From positions 1-64,000 of the forward strand of contig NZ_JACIBK010000001.1 in assembly GCF_014195325.1 (NCBI RefSeq): 64,000 nt of DNA, given 5' to 3'. This stretch comes from Rhizobium sp. BK650 (lineage in GTDB: Bacteria > Pseudomonadota > Alphaproteobacteria > Rhizobiales > Rhizobiaceae). The notes beneath the pieces are model-generated. The model saw only the letters and a program-made list of their open reading frames with translations, was not told where the DNA came from and made no database searches. The position numbers and the translations under genes were made by a program. This document shows, piece after piece, positions 1 through 8,569 of the stretch. Every line of letters starts with the position of its first letter. Position 1 is the stretch's first letter.

Positions 1-15
1 GGGATTTGCGCTGGA

Positions 16-243
<228 letters not shown>

Positions 244-1005
244 CTATAATGACGGTGGCGGCTCGACTGCATAATGGCGTTGGCCCCGACGGCATAGATA
301 GACCTCGCGTTCGGGATGATCGTCGATCCGGAAGCCGGCGCTGCGCAACATTGCTTCGGCGGCGGCCTGGTTGGGGATGAACCAGTTGGTGGGATCAGAC
401 GCATAGCGTTCCTCTATGAAGAAAAGTTTTGGATATTCCGGCTGATCGAAGATGCTCCATTCGGAAAAGTCGTAGTCTTCCTTAAGATCGGGAATTCGCT
501 CGTCACCGCGCTGGAGGCACTGAAACAGCATCATGTCGCCGACAGCGTGTTCATAGAGGAGATCCAGCGCCAAGAGTGGATGACGCAGGTGGTAGAGCAC
601 ACCCATGAAGATCACCAGGTCGAATTTTTCCCCCAGTCGTCCGACATCATAGACCGACATCTGCCTGAACTCGATTTCCATGCCAGCCTGTTCCGCCGCA
701 AAACGCGCCTGCGCCAGATAGTGCGGATCGGGATCGATGCCGACCACGCGGGCGGCGTTGCGCCGCTTCATTTCAAGCGCATAAAAGCCTGCATTGCAGC
801 CGACGTCGAGCACGCTGAGGCTTCCAAGATCGGAGGGAAGCACGTGCTGAAAACCTTTCCACTTGAAGGTCGGGTAATCTCCGAGGAAATGATCGGGCGC
901 GGTCATGTGGCCCTTGATGTTCAAATTCTGAAACCATGGCCCAAGTTCCGCAATTCGCCGCTGCAGATCATCCTGCTTTATCGGGCGTGCAATATCCATA
1001 TCCAT
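244..1005 (-). CDS. SAM-dependent methyltransferase (TIGR04290-like)
   Basis: A class I methyltransferase of 253 residues, predicted to methylate a sugar or glycolipid intermediate made by the preceding genes. The SAM-binding motif LDVGCNAGFYALE is clear, followed by the acidic VVGIDPD and the post-motif GVLYHLRHPL. It resembles the Rta_06860 (TIGR04290) methyltransferase family. I chose the ATG at 1005 because AGGAG lies directly before it; a longer reading frame extends to 1119 but has no ribosome site and overlaps the upstream gene. It is the last gene of the minus-strand operon, 28 bp after the UXS-like gene. The substrate is inferred only from context. Confidence 0.85.
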   Translation of the reverse strand: MDMDIARPIKQDDLQRRIAELGPWFQNLNIKGHMTAPDHFLGDYPTFKWKGFQHVLPSDLGSLSVLDVGCNAGFYALEMKRRNAARVVGIDPDPHYLAQARFAAEQAGMEIEFRQMSVYDVGRLGEKFDLVIFMGVLYHLRHPLLALDLLYEHAVGDMMLFQCLQRGDERIPDLKEDYDFSEWSIFDQPEYPKLFFIEERYASDPTNWFIPNQAAAEAMLRSAGFRIDDHPEREVYLCRRGQRHYAVEPPPSL

Positions 1006-1033
1006 TCTCCTCATTACCGATGCGGCATTCGGC

Positions 1034-2089
1034 TCAGGCGCCGAGCGAGGCGCGTCCGGCTTTTGAAGGCCGCAGCAAGCTGGTGCGCCGGGCGACCTGC
1101 GTGCTATCGAAACGTCCATCAGGGCGCATTGATGCGGTGAACCAATCGGCTGTCAGGTGAAGACCTTCGGCAAGGGAAACTGTTGGTTGCCAGCCGAGAA
1201 GTTCTCTTGCCCGCGAGATATCCGGCCGTCTGCGCTGAGGATCGTCTTGCGGTAGCGGCTTGTGGACGACAGCCGATGCCGAGGGCACAATCGTCATAAC
1301 CATGTCGACGAGCTCGTTGATCGTGAATTCGCCGGGATTGCCGAGATTGACCGGAACGCCGGGATTGGGATCAACATCCATCAAAGCCATGAGACCGGCG
1401 ACGAGATCGCTGACGAAGCAGAAGGAACGCGTCTGGTTGCCGCTTCCGTAAATCGTAAGTGGTGCGCCGGAGAGAGTCTGGACGAGAAGATTGGAAATGA
1501 TCCGCCCGTCACTCGGCTGCATCCGCGGGCCATAGGTGTTGAATATGCGGGCTACGCGTGCATCCGACCGGCCGGCACGAAGCATGTCGAAGCAGAGTGC
1601 CTCGGCTGCCCGCTTGCCCTCGTCATAGCAGGCGCGCGGACCGGTACAATTAACATTTCCGCGATAGTCCTCTGTCTGTGGATGCTCCACCGGGTCGCCG
1701 TAGACCTCGCTCGTCGACGCCTGCAGGAAAGAGGCACGGTTGTGTTCGGCCAGCGAAAGCAAATTGCCCGTGCCTGCAACGCAGGTCATCATCGTATGCA
1801 CCGGGTCCGCTTGATACTGCGGAGGGGAGGCTGCGCAGGCCAGGTTGTAGATCTGGTTCACGGGCTCGTCGAGACTTTTCAGATGGCAAATATCCTTCTC
1901 GATCAAACGGAATTTGGGGTGGTTCATCAGCGGCCGGACATTGTCTTCCGATCCGGTGATATAGCTGTCGACGCAGATCACCCTGTTACCACGTGCCAGC
2001 AGCGCATCGCATAAATGAGAACCGACAAAACCGGCTCCTCCGGCAACAAGCACGGTCTTCGCTCTTCCGTTTCGTGTCCTTTGCAGCAT
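1034..2089 (-). CDS. UDP-glucuronate decarboxylase-like SDR epimerase
   Basis: An extended short-chain dehydrogenase of 351 residues. It has the NAD-binding GGAGFVG at residues 17-23, TSEVYGDP near 126-133, and the active-site string GPRACYDEGKR, where Y155 and K159 form the YxxxK pair. That string is characteristic of UDP-xylose synthases, so conversion of UDP-glucuronate to UDP-xylose (through a 4-keto intermediate) is the best guess. AGGAGAGAC sits just before the ATG. It is 10 bp downstream of a CgeB-like glycosyltransferase, so it probably supplies a pentose donor for the same glycan. A related 4-epimerase or dehydratase activity cannot be excluded. Confidence 0.88.
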   Translation of the reverse strand: MLQRTRNGRAKTVLVAGGAGFVGSHLCDALLARGNRVICVDSYITGSEDNVRPLMNHPKFRLIEKDICHLKSLDEPVNQIYNLACAASPPQYQADPVHTMMTCVAGTGNLLSLAEHNRASFLQASTSEVYGDPVEHPQTEDYRGNVNCTGPRACYDEGKRAAEALCFDMLRAGRSDARVARIFNTYGPRMQPSDGRIISNLLVQTLSGAPLTIYGSGNQTRSFCFVSDLVAGLMALMDVDPNPGVPVNLGNPGEFTINELVDMVMTIVPSASAVVHKPLPQDDPQRRRPDISRARELLGWQPTVSLAEGLHLTADWFTASMRPDGRFDSTQVARRTSLLRPSKAGRASLGA

Positions 2090-2099
2090 TAGGTCTCTC

Positions 2100-3215
2100 C
2101 TAGGCTGAAATGGGTTGGGAGGTGGATCGGGTGTCGTTTATTCCTTCCGGCAATTCTCGCAGCGCGACGACAAGCTCTCGAGCTCGCTTCTCGCCAGTGT
2201 GGCGTTGCATGACCGTTGCCTGGGCGGCGGATGCCAATGCACGCCGGTCGGTCGGGTTCATCGTGGTCAAGGGCCCGACCACGTCTTCCGATCGACGAGC
2301 GATGATGATCGACCTATTGTCGGTAAAAAGCTCATCGAGCCCGCGCCAAGCGTCGCTGATAATCGGTGTGCCACAGGCTGCCGCCTCGAATAGCCGCACG
2401 CTCGGCGACCAGCCGGCTGCGATCATGTCGCTTCGGGTAACGTTCAGCGTAAACCGCTGCCGGCTGTAGAAACTGGCATGATCGGCAGGAGGCAGATGCT
2501 CGATCCGCTCGACGTTTGACGGCCAGTCGATATCTTCGGGATATTGGGGGCCGGCAACTGCAAAGCTGAGATGCGGTAGCCGCCTGGCGGGCTCAATCAG
2601 CAGCCGCTCGACCGTCGGCTGTCTGTCGGGGCTGTAGGTGCCGAGATAGCCCAAGTCCCAGTGGAAAGCTTCGCCTGTCGCCCGGTACCGGCTTGCATCA
2701 ACGGAGCAATAGAGCGCCAGCGCCTTGCGCGCGCTGTAGCCGCGTTCAAGTTTGGCCAAAACGTCTCCGCCCGAAAACGAGAAATAGGTATCGAAGATCG
2801 GGAGTTGTCGGCGCGCCAGATATTCCTCATCCTTGCGGTCGAGCTTTGCGAGCGTAACTGGTGTGTCGATGTCGTAAAAGCATAGTCGGCGCGGCCTAAG
2901 GGCTGCGACCGCGTCGATAACCGTAACACCGGACGGGACATACGATCCCACGATTACGGCGTCTGCTGCTCTCATCAGGCCTGCATGGTTTTCGATCATC
3001 TCGCCAATGTCGGCGTAGTAGATGAGCCGGCAGAAGTCGGGCTCAGCCAGGTCGCGATTCGAAGCGTACCAGGGCACGTCTCTCTCCAGGAACGACACTC
3101 TATGTCCCTCTGCGTTCAATCCGCGGATGAGCGCACGGTATGTGGTTGCGTGGCCGTTGCCCCAGGACGACGATAGCGACAGGCCGAGAATGACAATATC
3201 GAGGGATTCCGTCAT
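2100..3215 (-). CDS. CgeB-like glycosyltransferase, copy 3
   Basis: A GT-B-type glycosyltransferase of 371 residues, related to spore-maturation protein CgeB. The N terminus has a WGNGHATTYR motif and a FLERDVPWYASNRDL stretch. The C-terminal donor-binding half has the run WSPSVRLFEAAACGTP followed by an aspartate-rich loop. Its start overlaps the stop of the preceding gene by 4 bp (ATGA at 3212-3215). It is clearly paralogous to the two genes before it, with the same N-terminal WNG/WGNG motif and the same C-terminal RxFEA signature. Acceptor and donor are unknown. A role in making a surface or secreted glycan is inferred from the operon. Confidence 0.82.
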   Translation of the reverse strand: MTESLDIVILGLSLSSSWGNGHATTYRALIRGLNAEGHRVSFLERDVPWYASNRDLAEPDFCRLIYYADIGEMIENHAGLMRAADAVIVGSYVPSGVTVIDAVAALRPRRLCFYDIDTPVTLAKLDRKDEEYLARRQLPIFDTYFSFSGGDVLAKLERGYSARKALALYCSVDASRYRATGEAFHWDLGYLGTYSPDRQPTVERLLIEPARRLPHLSFAVAGPQYPEDIDWPSNVERIEHLPPADHASFYSRQRFTLNVTRSDMIAAGWSPSVRLFEAAACGTPIISDAWRGLDELFTDNRSIIIARRSEDVVGPLTTMNPTDRRALASAAQATVMQRHTGEKRARELVVALRELPEGINDTRSTSQPISA

Positions 3216-4300
3216 TCGGCCGCCTCCATTCGCGCGGCACCGGCGCGGAAGATGGCATCGGCCGTCGCGGCCCGATGCGCGTAAGTATGCTCCTCAAGCA
3301 CACGTCTCAGCGCCCGCTGTCCTATTTCCTTGGCCCGCTGGCTTGTAAGGCCGGCTAAGAGTTGGGCGACATCCTGGCCGTCGCGTGCCACCAGTATTTC
3401 GTCACCGGGCTTGAGAAAGAGATCGATGCCGTCCCAATGGTCGGTAATCAGGCAGGCACCAGCGCCGGCAGCCTCGAAGATCCGGGTTGCCGGCGAAAAG
3501 CCGTTTTCCGCCATGCTGGACCGCGAAATATTGAGCACCGCCTTCGGCGTTGCGTTGAAGGCATTATGATCGCCGGTTGGGACATGGCCGAGATGGGTGA
3601 CGTTCGAAGACAGCGGTTTGTCGCTCCAGCCCGAACCGCCGAGCAGGAACCTTTGCTGCGGCAAAGAGGCCGCCGGCTCCAGAAAGAATTGCTCGACCCG
3701 TGCTTCCCGATCAGGCAGGCGGTTGCCGAGAAAAGCGAGCTCCGCAGCGAAGCGAGCCTCTTTTTCCACCGGGTGATGGGTTTCGGGATCAAGCGCGTTA
3801 TAGATCGGTATGCAATCCGCCGCCCCAAGACTGCGATAGGCGTCGATTACCGGATCACCGCCGCCATAGGTGAGGACAAGATCGATCTTTGGCAGCGACC
3901 TGCGAAGCGGGTGTTCGGGGCTCTGTCGCAGCTCGGAAAGCGTTGCCGGCGCATCCACGTCCCAAAATATCTTCAAGGCGCCTTGCCTGGCATGGCGAAG
4001 GATCTCCTGCAGAAGGAGATCGTCCTCGAAACCCACACCGCTTGCTTTGACGACGATGTGGGCATCGACTGCTGCCGCCGTCGCCGCCTTCAATGCTTCG
4101 GCCGTGCCTGGGTAAACCACGACCTTGCACCATTCAGGTGGATCGATGTCGCGATTCTTTTGCCGGTCATAGACATCGGGCTCGTAGAAGGTGATGTCGT
4201 AGCCCTTTTGCGCCAATGCGCGCAGCAAACCGCGATAGTAGGTTGCGGCACCGTTCCAGTAGGCGGAAAGTAGGCTCGATCCGTAAAACGCAATCTTCAT
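3212..4300 (-). CDS. CgeB-like glycosyltransferase, copy 2
   Basis: A GT-B-fold glycosyltransferase of 362 residues. The N-terminal motif is YWNGAATYYRGLLRAL, followed by a YEPDVYDRQKNRDI segment that matches the corresponding FLERDVPWYASNRDL in its downstream neighbour. The C terminus carries FSPATRIFEAAGAGACLITD. The ATG at 4300 overlaps the stop of the previous gene (ATGA); the longer frame to 4351 would overlap that gene by 55 bp and has no ribosome site. It is the middle member of a tandem triplet and probably adds one sugar of the repeat unit. Substrates cannot be read from sequence. Confidence 0.82.
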   Translation of the reverse strand: MKIAFYGSSLLSAYWNGAATYYRGLLRALAQKGYDITFYEPDVYDRQKNRDIDPPEWCKVVVYPGTAEALKAATAAAVDAHIVVKASGVGFEDDLLLQEILRHARQGALKIFWDVDAPATLSELRQSPEHPLRRSLPKIDLVLTYGGGDPVIDAYRSLGAADCIPIYNALDPETHHPVEKEARFAAELAFLGNRLPDREARVEQFFLEPAASLPQQRFLLGGSGWSDKPLSSNVTHLGHVPTGDHNAFNATPKAVLNISRSSMAENGFSPATRIFEAAGAGACLITDHWDGIDLFLKPGDEILVARDGQDVAQLLAGLTSQRAKEIGQRALRRVLEEHTYAHRAATADAIFRAGAARMEAAE

Positions 4301-5427
4301 TCGGCGGCCTCCTTTGCGGGCAGCTGGCTGACGACGCGCGCTGTGCCGCATCGTTCCAGAATGGCGAATAGTTCATCCACGCGATGCCGGCAGGTATGTC
4401 GCGCCCGGATTGTTTCGAGCCCAGAGGCGATAAGGGCAGCCGAAAGGGCATCGTCAGCCAGCACATCGCGCAGCAAGCGCGTCATCTCCCGGCCGTTTCC
4501 GGCAACGAGATAGTCTCTGCCGGGCCTGAAAAGTGCTTCGGCATCGTCCCAAGGCGCACAGATCAGCGGAATGCCGCAGGCAAGAGCCTCGAAAACACGG
4601 ATCGTCGGAATGCCGGGGAGGTTTTCGACGTAGGGCCGTCGTGGAATATGCATCGTGACCTTGTGGCTGGCGAATGCGAGCGGCACTTCAGCGTTGGCGA
4701 TCCAGCCGCCATAGGCGATGTTCGCGTCCTGAAGAGCGTCGAGCGCCTGCTGAGGGTAGCGTACGCCGCGTACGGTTGTTTTAAGCGTAAGTTCACGAGC
4801 GGGGCCGACGAGAAATTCCGCAATCTCGGAGGAGCGCTCGTCGTCGCCCCAATTGCCGATCCAGATAAGATCACCTGTCGTGGCGACCTCCGGCATCGGG
4901 CAAAACAGCGCCTCGTCAGCAGCCTCGTGCCAGGTGAAGACCGACCTGCCCCAGCCAGCCTGCAGGTAGCGTTGCCGCAGCGTTTCGCCGAAGGCCAGCA
5001 CACCATCGTAATCCTCAAGCGTCAGTCCAGCGATGTCGCCCTTTGCCGAGACTGCTCGGTGATGCGTGTCGTGGAACAACAGCGTAAAGCCGGCGCCGTT
5101 GCGCCGCGCGCGACCGATCCGCTCCACCAGCGCCGGTTCAGTCCACTCGTGAACGATTACCACATCGGCATCGGCGATCGCAGTTTCATGATCGAATTGC
5201 TCTCCGTAGATTTGCGGCCGCAGTTGCGGGAACGCGGCGTGGAATTTTTCGACGGCCTGCGGCCCTTGATCATGCAAAAGATTGCAGCGGCTCCAGGAGT
5301 CTACATGTTCTAGCGCCAGTGCCTCGTGATGACGGCGGGTCAGCTCCCGCATCACGCCTCGCAGGAAATGCGCATTGCCATGGTTCCAATCGGAAACCAG
5401 CGAATGAGTGTAAAACAGAAATCTCAT
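4297..5427 (-). CDS. CgeB-like glycosyltransferase, copy 1
   Basis: A protein of 376 residues and the most divergent of three tandem paralogues. It begins with MRFLFYTHSLVSDWNHGNAH, and its C-terminal nucleotide-sugar site reads GIPTIRVFEALACGIPLICAPWDD. The ATG at 5427 overlaps the upstream stop (ATGA at 5424-5427), which fixes the start against a longer frame to 5523. Membrane segments and a signal peptide are absent, so it should act on the cytoplasmic face. The order suggests sequential sugar additions after the GT4 enzyme encoded just upstream, but this is inference. Confidence 0.82.
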   Translation of the reverse strand: MRFLFYTHSLVSDWNHGNAHFLRGVMRELTRRHHEALALEHVDSWSRCNLLHDQGPQAVEKFHAAFPQLRPQIYGEQFDHETAIADADVVIVHEWTEPALVERIGRARRNGAGFTLLFHDTHHRAVSAKGDIAGLTLEDYDGVLAFGETLRQRYLQAGWGRSVFTWHEAADEALFCPMPEVATTGDLIWIGNWGDDERSSEIAEFLVGPARELTLKTTVRGVRYPQQALDALQDANIAYGGWIANAEVPLAFASHKVTMHIPRRPYVENLPGIPTIRVFEALACGIPLICAPWDDAEALFRPGRDYLVAGNGREMTRLLRDVLADDALSAALIASGLETIRARHTCRHRVDELFAILERCGTARVVSQLPAKEAAE

Positions 5428-6530
5428 GATTGCTCCGCGGTTGCCAGATTGAGCGTGTGGTCCGTCAGATGCGCGTATGTCTCGAGCACCGATGCCGCCT
5501 GCCGTTCCAGATTGAACGCGCACGCACGCGCGAGCGACCTTGTCACCAGCTCTTTGCGTAGCTCCGCGTTGTCGTTGAGGCGCGTGCAGACAGATGCCAA
5601 GGACATCGGATCATAAGGATCGAAGAACAGCGCGCATCCGTCCCATAGCTCGCGATAGGTAGGAATATCCGACAGCACCAATGCTGCCCCGCATCGCGCT
5701 GCTTCTAGAGCAGTCAAGCCGAAGGGCTCGTAAACGGACGGCGATACGACGATTCGCGCGCATTGCATCAAGGCAACGGCCTTGGCATGCGACAGAGGAC
5801 CACGTTCATCGGCGTTGCTGAATCGCAGCCTCTGGCCGGTGGGGCCCACGGAGGAGCCTGCGACGACAACGGGCAGCGACATCATTGCAGCCGCCCTGTC
5901 GAGCACCGCACCATTTTTGCCTTCGTCCCACCAGCGGCCGGCTGCGAAGACGAAGGTCTTCTTTGGATGCTGTCCGGCCTCAATCCGGCTGGCGTTGTAG
6001 ACCACCCTGAGGCGGGAGATCGGGCCATAAGTGGCTTGCAGTGCAATCGCGTGGCTTTCGCTCGGCGAGAGCACCGAATCTGCGCAGTCGAAGCCTTCCC
6101 GGTTCACATCACGCTGCCAGGCCCAGTCGGGCGGCACCGGCGTTCCGCGCACGGCGGCAAACCATGTGACGACACATGAATGGGAAACCACGACGACGGG
6201 CAGGGGAGTGTCGATGCCAATGGCCTGCGATGGCAGGTTGAGATGTAGCAGATCGACAGCGTTGTCTCTGGCGATCCGAGCGATTTCGTCTGGAGCGCCG
6301 GCTATTTCAGCCCTGCTCGTGACCATCCAGTCGAGAGGAGCGTCAAGCCACACTAGTTTTCCTAGCGCCCTGGCCTCGCTGACCTGTGTCTCCGAGGGTG
6401 CAGGACCAAGACCCGCAAAGACGATTTCCACTCCTTCGCGCCGAAGTCCGGCCGCGAGATCCATGGCGTAGCGCCAGACTCCTCCGACCGAATCGACGGT
6501 CATCAATATGCGGATGCCCCGACCGATCAT
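5424..6530 (-). CDS. Glycosyltransferase family 4 protein
   Basis: A GT4 (GT-B fold) glycosyltransferase of 368 residues. It begins MIGRGIRILMTVDSVGGVWR, with the acceptor-side GGVWRYAMDLAAGL helix. The C-terminal retaining-GT4 signature EPFGLTALEAARCG contains the E-x7-E pair. The overall look is that of glycogen-synthase-like GT4 enzymes. The start at 6530 is set by a 4-bp ATGA overlap with the stop of the glycosidase-epimerase fusion; an alternative upstream start at 6593 is unlikely. It probably transfers a hexose in the pathway served by the neighbouring epimerases. Confidence 0.85.
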   Translation of the reverse strand: MIGRGIRILMTVDSVGGVWRYAMDLAAGLRREGVEIVFAGLGPAPSETQVSEARALGKLVWLDAPLDWMVTSRAEIAGAPDEIARIARDNAVDLLHLNLPSQAIGIDTPLPVVVVSHSCVVTWFAAVRGTPVPPDWAWQRDVNREGFDCADSVLSPSESHAIALQATYGPISRLRVVYNASRIEAGQHPKKTFVFAAGRWWDEGKNGAVLDRAAAMMSLPVVVAGSSVGPTGQRLRFSNADERGPLSHAKAVALMQCARIVVSPSVYEPFGLTALEAARCGAALVLSDIPTYRELWDGCALFFDPYDPMSLASVCTRLNDNAELRKELVTRSLARACAFNLERQAASVLETYAHLTDHTLNLATAEQS

Positions 6531-8569
6531 GCCGAAACCTTTCGATCGCGGCGCAAAACAGGCCGGCCGCCGAAACGGTTCTCGATAAGCCATTCCGCCA
6601 GGTGTTGCAGACCGCTCTTCCAGCCGACATGCGCACTCCAGCCCAGCGCGCTTTCCAATCTGCGTGTGTCTGCGACGAAGAAATATTGGTCTCCTGCCCG
6701 CCAGTCGCCGAAGGAGGTCTCGATTGGACGTCCCAGCAACCTGCCGATCTCGCGCAGAACCGCGAGGACACTGACGGCGTTTGCCGGGCCACCTCCAAGG
6801 TTGAAGGCGTTGCCGTTGATCCCGTCGATGCCGTTGAGCGCCGTGCGATAGGCGGCAACCGCGTCAGCAACATGAAGAATATCGCGGACTTGCTTGCCAT
6901 CGCCGTAGATCGAGACGGGCTCACCGGCCAGCGCCCGGATGAGGAAGTGCGCCACCCAGCCCTGGTCTTCGGTGCCGAACTGGCGTGGGCCGAAGATACA
7001 GCTCATGCGCAGCACGGCCGTTGGAACACCGAAGGATTTCGAATAATCCAGGACATACTGATCAGCCACGCCCTTTGAGCAGCCATAGGGGGTGCAGAAA
7101 TCGAGCGGCCGGTTTTCGCCGATGCCAAATGCCCGGATGGTTTCATCCACTGGCATATAGCGATCTTCGAACTCGCGCATGGCAAGGTCATCAAGCCCGC
7201 CATAGACCTTGTTGGTGCTGGCAAAGATCACGGGCGCGCGGCGTCCCGCCTTCCGCACCGATTCCAGAACGTTGATCGTGCCCCTTGCGTTCGCCTCGAA
7301 ATCGTCGACGGGATGGATGAGGCTCGTCGTGACCGCGGTCTGGGCGGCGAAATGAAACACTGCCTTGGCATCGGTAAACGCTGCCTCGATGCTTCTGGCG
7401 TCTCGCACGTCGGCAAGCACCGGATGCACCCTTGCCCCATGCCGTTCAGTCAGCCAGCCTAGGTTCTGATCGACGCCGGATCGCCCGAGATTGTCGAGAA
7501 CGACCACGTCTTCACCGTCCTGAAGGTAGCTGTCGGCGAGATTGGAGCCGATGAAGCCGCAGCCTCCGGTAATGACGATCGGTGCAGCTCCCTTGGCGAG
7601 GTTCGGAGCGGCAAGCCGCGTGACCTGCTTCAGGCGGTCGACGCCGCCTTCCATGAGCAGCCGCGCAAGCAGTTTCGGCTGGTTGTCATGGGTGACGGCT
7701 CCGAGGTGATAGTGCCGAGGGTCGAACCACAGGCCTTCCTGCACCGCAACATCCGGCGGTACGTCGCGCCAGGAATACCAGTACATCCTGTCGGCCGGCA
7801 CGCTCAAAGCTTTCACGAAACGCCGTGCCTGTTCCATCTCGTCGTTGCGCCAGGTCGAATAGCCGGTTTCGGTAATCCAAATCTCGGCATCGCCATTGAA
7901 GCGGTCGATAATCTTTCGCATCTCGCCAAGATGCATGTCCCAGCCGCCCCAGGTGCCTTCCTCGCTGTCCCATGTGCCGGGGAACCCGTGGAAGCCAACG
8001 GCATAGACGACGCCAAGTACCCCGCGCTCGCCCATCAGATTGAGCCAATAGGGATCGAATGGGCACGGGCCACCGAGCACCGGTTTCCAGCCGCGATGCT
8101 TGGCCCAGTAGGCGGCACCGCCAACCATCTCGCAGAAGAGCAGGAAGTCCTTATCCTCTCGCCAGTCCCAGTCGAGCAGGTTGTTGGGCTCGTTCCACAA
8201 TTCGATGTGGCCGAAGTACCGGCCGTATCGGGTAAGCACATGGTCGACGAAATCAGCGTATGATTTGAGATCGGCCGGTGGACCCGAAGACCGTCCCGTC
8301 CGGGACAAGGACGGCGGCGTGTAGTGAATGCAAGGAAGGAGATCGATTTCGCGCCCGAGCTTCGGGATCAGCCAGTCGAACCAGGCCTCACCACCGGGTG
8401 CAAGATATTCGGCCCATGAAAGATGCGTGCGGAGATAGCTTGCGCCGCTTGATCTGATGTCTGCGATCGTCTGTAAGGTCCGCTCGTGTTCACCTGGGCG
8501 GAACCACTCCACGAATCCGTAGGATCTCAGGGATCTATCGGCTTTGGCGGTCAATCCGGACTGGGTCAT
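6527..8569 (-). CDS. Fusion: glycosidase-like domain + NAD-dependent epimerase
   Basis: A 680-residue two-domain protein. Residues ~15-305 form a clan-A-type (TIM barrel) glycoside-hydrolase-like domain. The likely acid/base E127 lies in IELWNEPNN and the likely nucleophile E234 in IWITETGYSTW. After a short linker, residues ~328-670 form an extended SDR with GGCGFIGSN (335-343) and the catalytic Y495/K499 in TPYGCSKG; this half resembles CDP-paratose 2-epimerase and UDP-hexose epimerases. No signal peptide is visible, so the hydrolase half would be cytosolic. Both halves keep their catalytic residues. Start and stop each overlap a neighbour by 4 bp. The fusion links sugar release or transfer to nucleotide-sugar conversion, but the substrate is unknown. 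Confidence 0.85.
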   Translation of the reverse strand: MTQSGLTAKADRSLRSYGFVEWFRPGEHERTLQTIADIRSSGASYLRTHLSWAEYLAPGGEAWFDWLIPKLGREIDLLPCIHYTPPSLSRTGRSSGPPADLKSYADFVDHVLTRYGRYFGHIELWNEPNNLLDWDWREDKDFLLFCEMVGGAAYWAKHRGWKPVLGGPCPFDPYWLNLMGERGVLGVVYAVGFHGFPGTWDSEEGTWGGWDMHLGEMRKIIDRFNGDAEIWITETGYSTWRNDEMEQARRFVKALSVPADRMYWYSWRDVPPDVAVQEGLWFDPRHYHLGAVTHDNQPKLLARLLMEGGVDRLKQVTRLAAPNLAKGAAPIVITGGCGFIGSNLADSYLQDGEDVVVLDNLGRSGVDQNLGWLTERHGARVHPVLADVRDARSIEAAFTDAKAVFHFAAQTAVTTSLIHPVDDFEANARGTINVLESVRKAGRRAPVIFASTNKVYGGLDDLAMREFEDRYMPVDETIRAFGIGENRPLDFCTPYGCSKGVADQYVLDYSKSFGVPTAVLRMSCIFGPRQFGTEDQGWVAHFLIRALAGEPVSIYGDGKQVRDILHVADAVAAYRTALNGIDGINGNAFNLGGGPANAVSVLAVLREIGRLLGRPIETSFGDWRAGDQYFFVADTRRLESALGWSAHVGWKSGLQHLAEWLIENRFGGRPVLRRDRKVSA

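Noticed and set aside
316..1140. Long plus-strand open frame antisense to the methyltransferase
   Set aside because: It mirrors a gene with a clear SAM motif and coupling; the translated product has no recognisable domain and no ribosome site.
3362..4273. 303-codon plus-strand frame antisense to a CgeB-like gene
   Set aside because: No motif and no ribosome site; the minus-strand gene is fixed by ATGA overlaps on both sides.
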